A stretch of DNA of 64,000 bases from Prevotellaceae bacterium. Lineage in GTDB: Bacteria > Bacteroidota > Bacteroidia > Bacteroidales > Paludibacteraceae. The translations under genes and the position numbers were made by a program. The DNA is taken from contig JAISVR010000025.1 in assembly GCA_031271465.1 (NCBI GenBank), forward strand, positions 1-64,000, read 5' to 3'. A model generated the notes under the pieces. It was not told where the DNA came from and did not search any database. It saw nothing but the letters and a program-made list of their open reading frames with translations. Shown in pieces: positions 5,970-14,562 of the stretch (positions within the stretch are counted from its first letter, which is position 1; every line of letters starts with the position of its first letter).

Positions 5970-8390
5970 ATGCTGAAAATAAAAATTCGCGAATGGCTTT
6001 TAGCTCGATATCAGCAATTTAAGTTGTGGAGAAAAAAGCGCAAGGCAAGTTTCAAAGCTGCTCCGTTACATAAGAAAATCATTCGTATAGGGCTCACCGC
6101 AGTGCTGTTTTTTTTTGTATACCTGTTTTTAGTAGACATAAATTTTTTGTGGTTGTTTGGTAAATCGCCCGGGTTGGCAAGTATCAGCAAGCCGCAGCAG
6201 AGCATTGCTTCCGAAATTTACAGTGCCGACGAAAAGCAAATAGGTAAGTTTTTCCGCGAAAATCGAACGCCGGTGAAGTACGAAGAGATAAATCCTATTA
6301 TGATAAAAACTCTCGTAGCAACCGAAGATGAGCGGTTCTACGAGCATTATGGCGTTGATTTTCAGGGAGTTTTTGCTGCATTAAAAGATTATGCCGCTCA
6401 CGGACGGGCGCGCGGGGCAAGTACCATTTCGCAACAGCTGGTAAAAAACATGTTTAAAACCCGATCGGAGTATTCTACCGGACTGTTTGGTTATATACCG
6501 GGAGTTAAAATGTTGATAATGAAAACCAAGGAATGGATTGTAGCTTCCAAAATCGAACTGTTTTATACCAAAGAGGAAATTCTTACCATGTATCTCAATA
6601 CGGTGGATTTCGGTAGCAATGCCTACGGAATAAAAACTGCCAGCAAAACCTACTTTAACACTACTCCGAAAGAACTTACGGTAGAGCAGGCAGCTACTTT
6701 GGTTGGCTTGCTCAAGGCTACTACTACCTACAACCCCAAAATAAACCCGCAAAACAGCTTGCGGCGTCGCAATGTGGTGCTTGAAAATTTGGAGAAACAC
6801 AGTATTATTTCACAAGCCGAATACGATTCGTTGAAAACGATTCCGATAAATCTTACCGGTTACAAAGTGGAGCAAAACTACGACGGACAGGGGCTTTATT
6901 TCCGCGAAGCCGTGGCAGAATGGGTTAAGCAGTGGTGTAAGGATCAGGAAAAAGAAGAATATAAAGACCTCGATATTTATTCCGACGGATTGAAAATTTA
7001 CACTACGCTCGATACTCGTATGCAACGCTATGCCGAAGATGCGGTGCGAAAACAGATGTCGATTGTGCAGCGACAGTTCAATAATCACTGGGGACGCGAG
7101 GAACCGTGGCGCGATGAGCAACAGCAAATTATTCCCAATTTTGTGGAAGACCTTGCCCGAAAAACTTCCGAATATAAAAACTTGAGCAAGAAATACGACC
7201 AAACGCCCGATTCCGTGTGGGTATATCTCAATATCCCGCGAAAGATGAAGGTGTTTGATTATAAAACGGGGCAGCGCGACACCGCGCTCAGTACCATGGA
7301 TTCCATTCGCTATATGACCCGTTTCCTGCACAGCGGCTTTGTGGCTGTTGAACCCGAAACAGGATATATTAAGGCATGGGTAGGCGATATTGATTTCCGC
7401 TTTTGGAAATACGATAAGGTTACTTCCGAGCGGCAACCCGGCTCTACTTTTAAACTGTTTGTATATGCTTCTGCTTTTGAGCAGGGCTTGGGTCCTTGCG
7501 ATGAAATAACCGATGAATATACCGTGTGGGAATATCTGGAAAAGGGCGAAACAAAACGCTGGGTTCCGCGTAATGCTTCGGGGGAATACAGTGGCGATAC
7601 GATGACGCTCAAATATGCTTTTGCCCGTTCGATAAATACCGCGGCGGTGAAAATTGCGCAGCGGGCAGGCATCGGTAATATTATCCGAACAGCCCAAGCG
7701 ATGGGTATTACAACAGAATTGCATAATACTCCTTCGTTGAGTCTCGGCTCGTCGGATGTGCAGCTGATAGACCTTGTAAATTCCTACTGCACAGTGGTGA
7801 ACGAGGGTAAGCGGCAAACGCCTGTGCTGGTTAGTAAAATTGTAGATAAAAACGGCAAAACGATTTACCGGCACAAGCCGCAAACTACGCAGGCAATAAG
7901 CTACGAAACGGCATTTTTGATGATACAAATGTTGCGTGGCGGACTCAGCGAACCAATGGGTACTTCGCAGGCGTTATGGGCATTCGATTTATTCCGTTCG
8001 GGGACAGATTTCGGGGGGAAAACGGGTACTTCGTCCAATCATTCCGATGCGTGGTATGTGGGTGTAACGCCGAGGCTTGTTGCCGGTGCGTGGGTAGGAG
8101 GGGAGTACCGCTCCATTCACTTCCGTACGGGTAAGCTTGGTGAGGGCAGTAAAACCGCTCTGCCTATTTTCGGTTATTTTATGGAAAAAGTGCTTGCCGA
8201 CGAAGCTTTGAGTCAATATCGTGCCAAATTCCCTGTTAAACCCAAACACTCCATTGCGCGACCTTACGACTGCCATACGCCCTATCCCGTTGTGCCCGAC
8301 AGCATCGACGAAAGTGAAACCGATTCGGTAGTGAGTAATGAACTAACAACTAACAACTGTGAACGAAAATATTTTAAGCGAACTCAATAA
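5970..8390 (+). CDS. Class A penicillin-binding protein 1A (glycosyltransferase/transpeptidase)
   Basis: Bifunctional peptidoglycan polymerase of about 806 residues acting on the periplasmic side of the inner membrane. After a basic cytoplasmic N-terminus comes one transmembrane helix (AVLFFFVYLFLVDINFLWLF), a GT51 transglycosylase domain (ATEDERFYEHYGVDFQG, GASTISQQLVKN) and a transpeptidase domain with STFK (in RQPGSTFKLF), SIN (ARSINTAAVK) and KTGT (GGKTGTSSNHSDAW). All catalytic motifs are intact. The start is ATG 5970 because the earlier TTG lies in the promoter. The last 32 bp overlap the start of the helicase gene, so the two are probably co-transcribed. Confidence 0.96.
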   Translation: MLKIKIREWLLARYQQFKLWRKKRKASFKAAPLHKKIIRIGLTAVLFFFVYLFLVDINFLWLFGKSPGLASISKPQQSIASEIYSADEKQIGKFFRENRTPVKYEEINPIMIKTLVATEDERFYEHYGVDFQGVFAALKDYAAHGRARGASTISQQLVKNMFKTRSEYSTGLFGYIPGVKMLIMKTKEWIVASKIELFYTKEEILTMYLNTVDFGSNAYGIKTASKTYFNTTPKELTVEQAATLVGLLKATTTYNPKINPQNSLRRRNVVLENLEKHSIISQAEYDSLKTIPINLTGYKVEQNYDGQGLYFREAVAEWVKQWCKDQEKEEYKDLDIYSDGLKIYTTLDTRMQRYAEDAVRKQMSIVQRQFNNHWGREEPWRDEQQQIIPNFVEDLARKTSEYKNLSKKYDQTPDSVWVYLNIPRKMKVFDYKTGQRDTALSTMDSIRYMTRFLHSGFVAVEPETGYIKAWVGDIDFRFWKYDKVTSERQPGSTFKLFVYASAFEQGLGPCDEITDEYTVWEYLEKGETKRWVPRNASGEYSGDTMTLKYAFARSINTAAVKIAQRAGIGNIIRTAQAMGITTELHNTPSLSLGSSDVQLIDLVNSYCTVVNEGKRQTPVLVSKIVDKNGKTIYRHKPQTTQAISYETAFLMIQMLRGGLSEPMGTSQALWAFDLFRSGTDFGGKTGTSSNHSDAWYVGVTPRLVAGAWVGGEYRSIHFRTGKLGEGSKTALPIFGYFMEKVLADEALSQYRAKFPVKPKHSIARPYDCHTPYPVVPDSIDESETDSVVSNELTTNNCERKYFKRTQ

Positions 8391-10662
8391 GAGTCAACTT
8401 GAAGCTGTACTTTATTGCGACGGACCTTCGCTGGTGATAGCGGGAGCAGGTTCGGGTAAGACACGGGTATTAACCTATAAAATTGCTTACTTGATAAGCT
8501 GCGGAATGCCTGCCGATGCTATTCTCGCTCTAACATTTACCAACAAGGCTGCCCGCGAAATGAAGGAACGCATTGCCCAAATGGTGGGCTGGACTGTGGC
8601 GCGCCGCTTGTGGATGGGGACTTTCCATTCCATTTTTTCGCGTATACTGCGTGCCGAAGCCGAAACGCTGGGTTTCGATTCGCGCTTTACGATTTACGAC
8701 ACTGCCGACTCGAAAAGCTTGCTCAAAGCTATTATCAAGGAAAAGGCGTTGGACGACAAGATATATAAGGTATCGTCGGTGCAGGCGCGCATTTCAACGG
8801 CGAAAAATAATTTGATTACCCCGCAGGCATACCGCAATAACCGCGAATTGCTCGAAGCCGACAGTCGTGCACGAATGCCTTTATTGGCAGAAATTTACGC
8901 TGCCTATGCTGCCCGCTGCAAGGCTGCCAATGCGATGGATTTCGACGATTTGCTGCTGTTTACCAATATATTGTTTCGCGACTATCCGCAAATTCTGGCT
9001 AAATACCAGCAGTTTTTTCAATTTGTGCTGGTTGATGAGTATCAGGATACCAATTTTGCTCAATATCTGATTGTAAAACGATTGGTAGAAAACCACCATC
9101 GCCTTTGTGTGGTGGGCGACGACGCACAAAGTATTTACTCTTTCCGTGGGGCGAATATCGACAATATACTGAACTTCAAACAATCGTATCCCGAATGTAA
9201 GATTTTCAAGCTGGAACAGAATTACCGTTCCACACAAAATATTGTAAATGCTGCCAACAGCCTGATTACCAAAAATAAAGGGCAGATACACAAAACCGTT
9301 TTTTCCGAAAATGCTGCGGGCGAAGCTATTAAGGTTCACAGTGTGTACAGCGATTACGACGAGGGTTTTACTGTGGCGCGCAACATCGCCGAAATGCACG
9401 CCAAAGGGTCGGCATACGACGAGTTTGCCATTCTTTACCGCACCAATTCACAGTCGCGCGTGCTCGAAGAAGCCTTGCGTAAAAACGCTATACCCTATCG
9501 TGTGTATGGCGGCTTGTCGTTTTACCAGCGCAAGGAAATAAAAGATGTGCTGGCATATTTCCGCCTTGCGGTGAACTCGACCGACGACGAAGCCCTGCGC
9601 CGGATTATTAATACGCCTGCACGCGGTATTGGCAACACTACGGTGGACAAACTGATGCAATGTGCTGCACAAAACGGTGTGAGCGCGTGGCAGGTAATTA
9701 CCGATATGCCGCGCTATGGCTTGCAGGTAAACCGCGGAACGGCGGAACGCTTGCTTCGTTTTCACGATATTTTCACACCTTTTGGTTCCGAACTGAATAC
9801 GCTCGATGCCTACGAAACAGGGCAGGCATTGGTAAAGGCTTCGGGTTTGGTTGCCGAGATTTTGAGCGAAAATACCGTGGAAAGCCTAAGTAGAAAAGAC
9901 AATATTGAAGAGTTGCTTAAAGCTATATATGAATTTTGCGAGCAGCGGCGCGAAGAAGAAGGTACTATAGCTACGCTTACCGACTTCCTTTCGGAAGTAT
10001 CGCTGCTTACCGACCAGGATAAGAACGATGATGAGGAGCAGCGCAAGGTTACGCTGATGACCGTACATGCTTCCAAGGGATTGGAATTTAAGCATATATT
10101 TATTGTCGGAATGGAAGAAGAACTCTTTCCTTCGTCGCGCTCGCTGTCGTCCGAACGCGATTTGGAGGAAGAACGCCGCCTGTTTTATGTAGCCATCACC
10201 CGTGCCAAGCAAACCTGCCACATCAGTTATGCCAAGTCGCGTTTCCTCAATGGAAAAAACAGCTTTTGCAATCCCAGCCGTTTCCTTAAAGACATCGATG
10301 CCTGCTACTTGGATATGCCTGCAACAGACAGTGTGGGCGATATGCGCTTTGCCGATTTCAACGCGCGCAATCCGTTTTTCGACAGCAATAAGGTGGCATC
10401 GCGTGCCACTCCGCCGCCGCCTGTATCAACAGGTTACCGTCCGAGCCGACCGCTCACTAAAATTGCTTCGACTCCCGCAACTGAAACCCGCAATGAGATT
10501 AACGGTTTGCGACAAGGCATGCGGGTGGCTCACGCCATATTCGGACAGGGTGAAATCGTAAGCCTTTCGGGCGAAGGTGCCGATGCGCGCGTAACGGTGC
10601 AGTTCGACAATGTGGGGCAAAAAAACTTACTGATGAAATATGCCAAGCTGACCGTGTTGTAG
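8359..10662 (+). CDS. UvrD/PcrA/Rep family DNA helicase
   Basis: 3'-5' superfamily 1A helicase for repair and removal of protein blocks from DNA, 767 residues. Motifs in order: Q-motif LNKSQLEAV, motif I AGAGSGKTRVL, motif Ia LALTFTNKAAREMKERI, motif II VLVDEYQDTN, motif III VVGDDAQSIYSFRGA, motif IV LEQNYRST, motifs V-VI (VHASKGLEFKHIF, LFYVAITRAK). The C-terminus has the PcrA/UvrD tudor-like end (GMRVAHAIFGQGEIV). It uses a GTG start at 8359, inside the end of the PBP1A gene in another frame. I cannot separate the uvrD and pcrA names from sequence. Confidence 0.95.
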   Translation: MNENILSELNKSQLEAVLYCDGPSLVIAGAGSGKTRVLTYKIAYLISCGMPADAILALTFTNKAAREMKERIAQMVGWTVARRLWMGTFHSIFSRILRAEAETLGFDSRFTIYDTADSKSLLKAIIKEKALDDKIYKVSSVQARISTAKNNLITPQAYRNNRELLEADSRARMPLLAEIYAAYAARCKAANAMDFDDLLLFTNILFRDYPQILAKYQQFFQFVLVDEYQDTNFAQYLIVKRLVENHHRLCVVGDDAQSIYSFRGANIDNILNFKQSYPECKIFKLEQNYRSTQNIVNAANSLITKNKGQIHKTVFSENAAGEAIKVHSVYSDYDEGFTVARNIAEMHAKGSAYDEFAILYRTNSQSRVLEEALRKNAIPYRVYGGLSFYQRKEIKDVLAYFRLAVNSTDDEALRRIINTPARGIGNTTVDKLMQCAAQNGVSAWQVITDMPRYGLQVNRGTAERLLRFHDIFTPFGSELNTLDAYETGQALVKASGLVAEILSENTVESLSRKDNIEELLKAIYEFCEQRREEEGTIATLTDFLSEVSLLTDQDKNDDEEQRKVTLMTVHASKGLEFKHIFIVGMEEELFPSSRSLSSERDLEEERRLFYVAITRAKQTCHISYAKSRFLNGKNSFCNPSRFLKDIDACYLDMPATDSVGDMRFADFNARNPFFDSNKVASRATPPPPVSTGYRPSRPLTKIASTPATETRNEINGLRQGMRVAHAIFGQGEIVSLSGEGADARVTVQFDNVGQKNLLMKYAKLTVL

Positions 10663-10713
10663 TTTTCGGCAGTAATAGAGAGATGGAATATAATCGAGGG
10701 GATTTATTTATTT

Positions 10714-10885
10714 TAACCCCTCCCTCTCTTTTAGAATACTCCCCGTTTTATAACTCCTCCCCCCTGCGGGTACTCCCCTTGAAACAAGGGGAGAATTGTT
10801 GAACAAACATCAGTTTTGTACAAAAGAGCAGTTTTGTGTCATATTGTCCCCTTTTTTAAAGGGGACGAGCGAAGCGGAGGGGTTA
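10714..10885. repeat. Composite palindromic intergenic element
   Basis: A 172-bp stretch bounded by TAACCCCTCC at 10714 and its complement GGAGGGGTTA ending at 10885. Inside are two further perfect hairpins: CTCCCCTTG-aaa-CAAGGGGAG at 10773-10793 and GTCCCCTTT / AAAGGGGAC at 10846-10866. It fills the gap between the helicase and the HU-like gene and could terminate the PBP1A-helicase transcript. The element resembles miniature repeats found in many Bacteroidota. Confidence 0.6.
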
Positions 10886-10950
10886 TAAAAAGAAAACAAA
10901 CAGTTAAAACACTTAATATTATTTTATTAACTATCTAAAATCTTTTACTT

Positions 10951-11685
10951 ATGAACACAACAAATTTCTCCTGGAAAGTATGGCTTAAACTGAATTTGCT
11001 AACCAAGGATGTGGACAACGACTACATTGCCGAGGTATCTACTACCGGCAGTACGAAACACAACGAGGACATTGCACGCGAAATTGGCGAAGAAGGTTCG
11101 GAAATCAAGTATGATACCCTGCTGAGTATCTTGAACCGGCGCGACCGAATTGTACGCCGTATGTTGCAGAAAGGCAATAGCGTGATGGACGGTTGCTTAC
11201 ACATCATGCCCCGTGTACAAGGCGTTTGGTTGGGTGCGGGTGCACAATTCGATGCTGCCGTGCATAAAATAACCGTAGATGTGGTACCGAGCAAAGACTT
11301 GCGCGAAGCATTAACACAAGTCGGTGTTGAGGTATTGGGTGTAAAAGGCAGTGGCGCCTTTATTGGTTTGGTAACCGATGCCGCTACGGGTTTAACCGAT
11401 GGCAGTATTACCGCAGGCGATGATATTTTGATAGAAGGCGACAAGCTTAAAATCATTCCTGAAGGTGAAAGCGAGTTAGGCGTATTTTTTATAGATACAG
11501 CAGGCAAAAGTATAGCCGTTACCCATCGCCTGACGGAGAATAAACCTAAAAAGCTTATTGCCCGCGTGCCTGCCTTGCCTGCCGGCGAATATACGCTCAG
11601 GATAATAACGCGCTTTGCTGCCGGTGCCAATATTTTAAAAGAACCCCGCATTATTAACTATCACAAAACATTGGTTATATCCTGA
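10951..11685 (+). CDS. HU/IHF-like DNA-binding protein with C-terminal DUF4469 domain
   Basis: Protein of 244 residues. Residues 1-125 resemble the HU-like domain of the Bacteroides 'Bvu_2165-like' group: a beta/alpha body with TLLSILNRRDRIVRRMLQKG and strands around VQGVWLGAGAQFDAAVHK. Residues ~130-244 match DUF4469 (GSGAFIGLVTDAATGLTDG, then PAGEYTLRIITRFA near the end), an Ig-like fold. These proteins are common and numerous in Bacteroidota; whether they act on DNA as nucleoid proteins is inferred from the HU-like part. Followed by a double hairpin at 11704-11775. Confidence 0.85.
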   Translation: MNTTNFSWKVWLKLNLLTKDVDNDYIAEVSTTGSTKHNEDIAREIGEEGSEIKYDTLLSILNRRDRIVRRMLQKGNSVMDGCLHIMPRVQGVWLGAGAQFDAAVHKITVDVVPSKDLREALTQVGVEVLGVKGSGAFIGLVTDAATGLTDGSITAGDDILIEGDKLKIIPEGESELGVFFIDTAGKSIAVTHRLTENKPKKLIARVPALPAGEYTLRIITRFAAGANILKEPRIINYHKTLVIS

Positions 11686-11703
11686 TGTTTTGTCAACAGT
11701 CTC

Positions 11704-11775
11704 TTACCTGTACGAGTAACAGCCTGTTACTCGTACAGGTAACAGTCTATTACACGCACGAGTAATAGACTGTTA
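11704..11775. repeat. Two overlapping perfect hairpins after the HU-like gene
   Basis: First hairpin: 19-bp perfect arms at 11704-11722 and 11724-11742 with a single-base centre. Second: 14-bp perfect arms TAACAGTCTATTAC at 11740-11753 and GTAATAGACTGTTA at 11762-11775. They share three bases at 11740-11742. The arms also share CTGTTAC sequence, so alternative pairing between the two is possible. There is no T-run, so this is not a standard terminator. Confidence 0.75.
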
Positions 11776-11795
11776 CGCATACGGCATGTTTGAGC

Positions 11796-11850
11796 GAAGC
11801 AAGCCCCGGTAAGGTGCTACTCCAAGATTGCTTCGTTCCTCGCAATAACG
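11796..11850. repeat. Half copy of the GATTGCTTCGTTCCTCGCAAT repeat family
   Basis: Contains GATTGCTTCGTTCC followed by TCGCAATAACG at 11826-11850, the right arm of the palindromic repeat seen complete at 32302-32365. The left arm is degenerate (GAGCGAAGCAAGC). Confidence 0.7.
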
Positions 11851-11930
11851 CATTGCGTTTGGGTTCGCGTCATTATTCCTTCCCTTCATCAGTGATTTAC
11901 AATTCCCGCTCTTCGGACGAAGTTCTACCC

Positions 11931-12058
11931 ATAAATGTTCGAAACCTTGTAAAAGATTGATTATTAGTTGAAAAGAGACTTGAAAAGCCAAATATCCATA
12001 ACGGAATTAAGTAACAACAACACTCTGCCTGACAGCCTACAAGGTTTCGAACATTTAT
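11931..12058. mobile_element. MITE-like element, 128 bp with 21-bp terminal inverted repeats
   Basis: Perfect 21-bp inverted repeats bound the element (11931-11951 begins ATAAATGTTCGAAACC; 12038-12058 ends GGTTTCGAACATTTAT). The same 8-bp sequence GTTCTACC lies just outside on both sides (11922-11929 and 12061-12068), like a target duplication although two extra bases (GA) intervene on the right. No open frame inside. It resembles a miniature transposable element, but no matching full-length element is in the window. Confidence 0.5.
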
Positions 12059-12224
12059 GAGTTCTACCTCGTTCGTTCTATTTTTGTGGGTTCTACCTCT
12101 GCGCAATAACACAAAAAAAGAAAACGGCGCAAGGATAATTCCAAAATAGTATATAAGTAACATAAATTTATTTACAAACCCGATTAAACCTTTTAGAGGA
12201 ATGGGCATCTGACAACAATATTTG

Positions 12225-12232
12225 TATTTTTG
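12225..12232 (+). promoter_or_regulatory. -7 box before the WG-repeat fragment
   Basis: TATTTTTG, matching TAnnTTTG, 19 bp before the ATG at 12251. Confidence 0.5.
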
Positions 12233-12250
12233 TATCGACAACAGGACCTT

Positions 12251-12469
12251 ATGAAAAAAATAACCTTCTTCCTTTTATTGAGCATACTGCTAAGCACAGC
12301 AGTATATGTCCCCGACCTTATTCCTTACCTTAAAGGCAACTTGTGGGGCTACCGTGATGAATCGAAAAATATCACAATCCCAATTGATAAAACCGGGCAG
12401 GAAATTATTCCATGTATGTATTACAGTGTTCGGGTCTATCGGTCTTGTCCTACACTCGGGAGAAAGTAG
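12251..12469 (+). pseudogene. Truncated secreted WG-repeat protein
   Basis: About 72 residues remain. They begin with a good signal peptide (MKKITFFLLLSILLSTAVYV) and reach one WG beta-propeller repeat (LWGYRDESKN, then DKTGQEIIPCMY). The frame then runs into unrelated residues and stops at 12469. Full-length WG-repeat proteins carry many such units, so this is the 5' remnant of a deleted gene, still behind an intact promoter. The following 190 bp hold only a palindromic repeat. Confidence 0.6.
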
Positions 12470-12557
12470 TGAATATCATATTTTCGATATAAAAAGCTTC
12501 GATACAAATAATTAATTCAAGAAACGGTATCCGTCATGTCGACCGAAGCGACGAATT

Positions 12558-12585
12558 GTAGAAACGGGGCGCGCTCCGTCTCTAC
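12558..12585. repeat. 28-bp palindrome, GTAGAGACG family (copy 1)
   Basis: Starts GTAGAAACGG and ends CCGTCTCTAC; an inverted repeat of 28 bp. Copies of identical length occur at 16280-16307 and 51947-51974. Confidence 0.7.
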
Positions 12586-12659
12586 TGTGGTTAATATGAC
12601 GAGTTTTTTTATCATTAAATAGCAACTTAAAATAATTAACACCAAAAAAACATCTCTTT

Positions 12660-13283
12660 ATGGAAAATACATGGATACGATGCAGTAAATGCCGTTTAAT
12701 CGTGTTGCAAGCAGCAAATGAAGCATTAAGCCAATGTTCGTATTGCGGTACCGTAAACAAAACTTCAGCCACTACACCTATGGAAGAACAGTGCTACAAA
12801 GCAATTCGGAATTTCGAAAAATTAGCCAATTGGGCAATATGGATTGCTTTGCTTGTTGGCTTTGCAGCCGCCATAGCAATCGATTTTTCGGTAGCACTTA
12901 TCCTGTTTACCGTGCTTTGGTTGGGATTAAAACTCTTCACCAGATTAAAAATAAAAGGCATTCTTAAAAGAGCGCGCAACATCCGCCGCGAGCAGGTAGC
13001 AGCATATAGCAGGAAATCGTCTATACAAATCAAAACTATTTTACGGCAAGCAGCAGGCAGACCAATAGCCCGAAAAATAGAAAAGCTATACTATTTAATA
13101 CACAGCAGTCCCGATAAGTCCGACAGCAGCCTGCAAGCGTTGGAAGAAGAGATAACAGGCAGCTTGGATTTACTCAACAACGCCATACATGAAGACGATA
13201 TGCAGCAGGTCGATGTCCTTGCCGATAAAGTATATCAACTGGTCGAAGAACGGAATGAACAGCTAAAACAATTGAATCAATAA
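12660..13283 (+). CDS. Zinc-ribbon membrane protein of unknown function
   Basis: Protein of 207 residues. The N-terminus has two CxxC pairs (CSKC near residue 7, CSYC near residue 28) that would form a zinc ribbon. Residues ~55-95 form two hydrophobic segments (WAIWIALLVGFAAAIAI and VALILFTVLWLGLKLF), then a basic stretch and an alpha-helical, Glu/Gln-rich C-terminus. I do not recognise a named family. The layout (cytoplasmic zinc ribbon, membrane hairpin, helical tail) suggests a membrane-anchored cytoplasmic protein. It stands alone between repeats in an accessory stretch. Confidence 0.65.
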   Translation: MENTWIRCSKCRLIVLQAANEALSQCSYCGTVNKTSATTPMEEQCYKAIRNFEKLANWAIWIALLVGFAAAIAIDFSVALILFTVLWLGLKLFTRLKIKGILKRARNIRREQVAAYSRKSSIQIKTILRQAAGRPIARKIEKLYYLIHSSPDKSDSSLQALEEEITGSLDLLNNAIHEDDMQQVDVLADKVYQLVEERNEQLKQLNQ

Positions 13284-13422
13284 ACGGAATAATCCCTATT
13301 AGCTGTGTTAGTCGCATAATAACTACCCGTCATTACTTCCGTTGGTCGTAATTGCTAATTGCGAGGTACGAAGCAATCCAGAGAAACAACACAACGAGAT
13401 TGCTTCGTACCTCGCAATGACG
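13284..13422. repeat. Composite palindromic repeat (GGAATAATCCCT + CGTCATT family)
   Basis: Starts with CGGAATAATCCCT at 13285, then the variant left arm CGTCATTACTTCCGTTGG from 13328, a GCGAGGTACGAAGCAATC unit, and the right arm GATTGCTTCGTACCTCGC ending CAATGACG at 13422. The same variant left arm recurs at 52807. It fills the 156-bp gap between two convergent genes. Confidence 0.75.
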
Positions 13423-13439
13423 ATATGCTGTCCCAAAAA

Positions 13440-14474
13440 CTATAAAAACTTCTTCAATTTTTCTACAATAGCCTCGGGTGCAATCCAGTTGAGGCAAGCA
13501 TAATCTTTGCGGCGGCAAGGCACACTGCCGTAGATAGAGCAGGGGCGGCAAGGCAAATCCACTTCCACAATATTGTCTATCGTTTGGTTGTAGCCGAGAA
13601 ATCCGGAGTAGTAGTGCGTAGCTCCCCACACCGACACCACGGGCGTATTTACCAGCGAGGCAAGGTGCATGTTTGCCGAATCCATCGACAGCATTACATC
13701 GAGATGCGCCATCAGTTGCAACTCGTCGGGCAGGCGCGCTTCCTTGGGTAAAAGGCTTATCACGGGAAATTCCTTCGCCCAGATTTTCATCTGCTCTTTT
13801 TCCTTTGCCCCATTGCCGAAAAGGAAAATGCGCAAACCCGGTTGCTCGTTGAGCAGAGCGAGCACTTCTTCCATTTTTTCGGGAGGATAAATTTTCCCGC
13901 GGTGCTTGGCAAAAGGAGCAACGCCTATCCAGTGCCCTGTTTTTTTGCCGAAAGCTTTTTGCAGGATTTCGGGCAATGCCGGCTTTTCGGGGAATATAGA
14001 ATGGAAGTTCAATGTCAAATTGTAGCCCAATCGCTCAAATACTTCGCGGTATCGTTCCACCACGGGCACAAGAGCTTGCGCGTCGTCTTTACCGTGTGTG
14101 ATAAGCATGCGGCGTGCGTGGCGTACTTTGTCTATTTTTTCGGTTTTGACGAATGATAAAGCAAACAGTATGCGCAACACCTGACTGCGAAGCACATCGT
14201 GCAAATCGGCTACGGCAGTGATATTGAGTCGTTTCAATTCGAAGAAAAGCCGTATCAACCCCCAAAAACCTTTGTGTTTGCCGCGCCTGTTGAGGGTTAC
14301 TATTTTCAGGTTGGGAATAGAGATAAAAAACGGCACATACAGTTTGTCGGTGAGAAGGGTAAGCTGTACGCTTGGATATTGCTCTGCCATTGCTGCAAGC
14401 ACGGGCACGGTGAGAGCTACATCGCCCATTGCCGATGTGCGAATTATCAGTATGTTTTTTTCAGTTGCCGGCAT
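13440..14474 (-). CDS. Glycosyltransferase family 9 (heptosyltransferase-like)
   Basis: GT-B glycosyltransferase of 344 residues, of the ADP-heptose:LPS heptosyltransferase family. The N-terminus ILIIRTSAMGDVALTVPVL is the typical GT9 start (R-x-S-x-x-GD). The C-terminal nucleotide-sugar domain has HWIGVAPFAKHRGKIYP, a DSANMHLASLVNTPVVSVWG block (broken here only for description: the DS...MHLA motif) and a Cys-rich tail (CRPCSIYG, CRRKDYACL). It probably builds the LPS core at the cytoplasmic membrane face. It is transcribed after fabG but separated from it by a strong terminator. Confidence 0.93.
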   Translation of the reverse strand: MPATEKNILIIRTSAMGDVALTVPVLAAMAEQYPSVQLTLLTDKLYVPFFISIPNLKIVTLNRRGKHKGFWGLIRLFFELKRLNITAVADLHDVLRSQVLRILFALSFVKTEKIDKVRHARRMLITHGKDDAQALVPVVERYREVFERLGYNLTLNFHSIFPEKPALPEILQKAFGKKTGHWIGVAPFAKHRGKIYPPEKMEEVLALLNEQPGLRIFLFGNGAKEKEQMKIWAKEFPVISLLPKEARLPDELQLMAHLDVMLSMDSANMHLASLVNTPVVSVWGATHYYSGFLGYNQTIDNIVEVDLPCRPCSIYGSVPCRRKDYACLNWIAPEAIVEKLKKFL

Positions 14475-14504
14475 CTGAATTGTAATTATTCTTTTATTGA
14501 AAAA

Positions 14505-14537
14505 GGCTGTCTAAAAAATCGGTCTTTTTAGACAGCC
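14505..14537 (-). terminator. Intrinsic terminator after fabG
   Basis: 13-bp stem GGCTGTCTAAAAA / TTTTTAGACAGCC with a 7-nt loop followed on the minus strand by TTTTTC. It ends the fabG transcript before the GT9 gene. Confidence 0.75.
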
Positions 14538-14562
14538 CTTGTGGTAATTTCTCTTGGAGCGA

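Noticed and set aside
6810..7928. Long antisense frame (372 codons) opposite PBP1A
   Set aside because: No family resemblance, odd composition, and it mirrors a well-conserved gene on the other strand.
11022..11651. Antisense frame of 209 codons opposite the HU-like gene
   Set aside because: Low-complexity shadow of the real gene with no promoter of its own.
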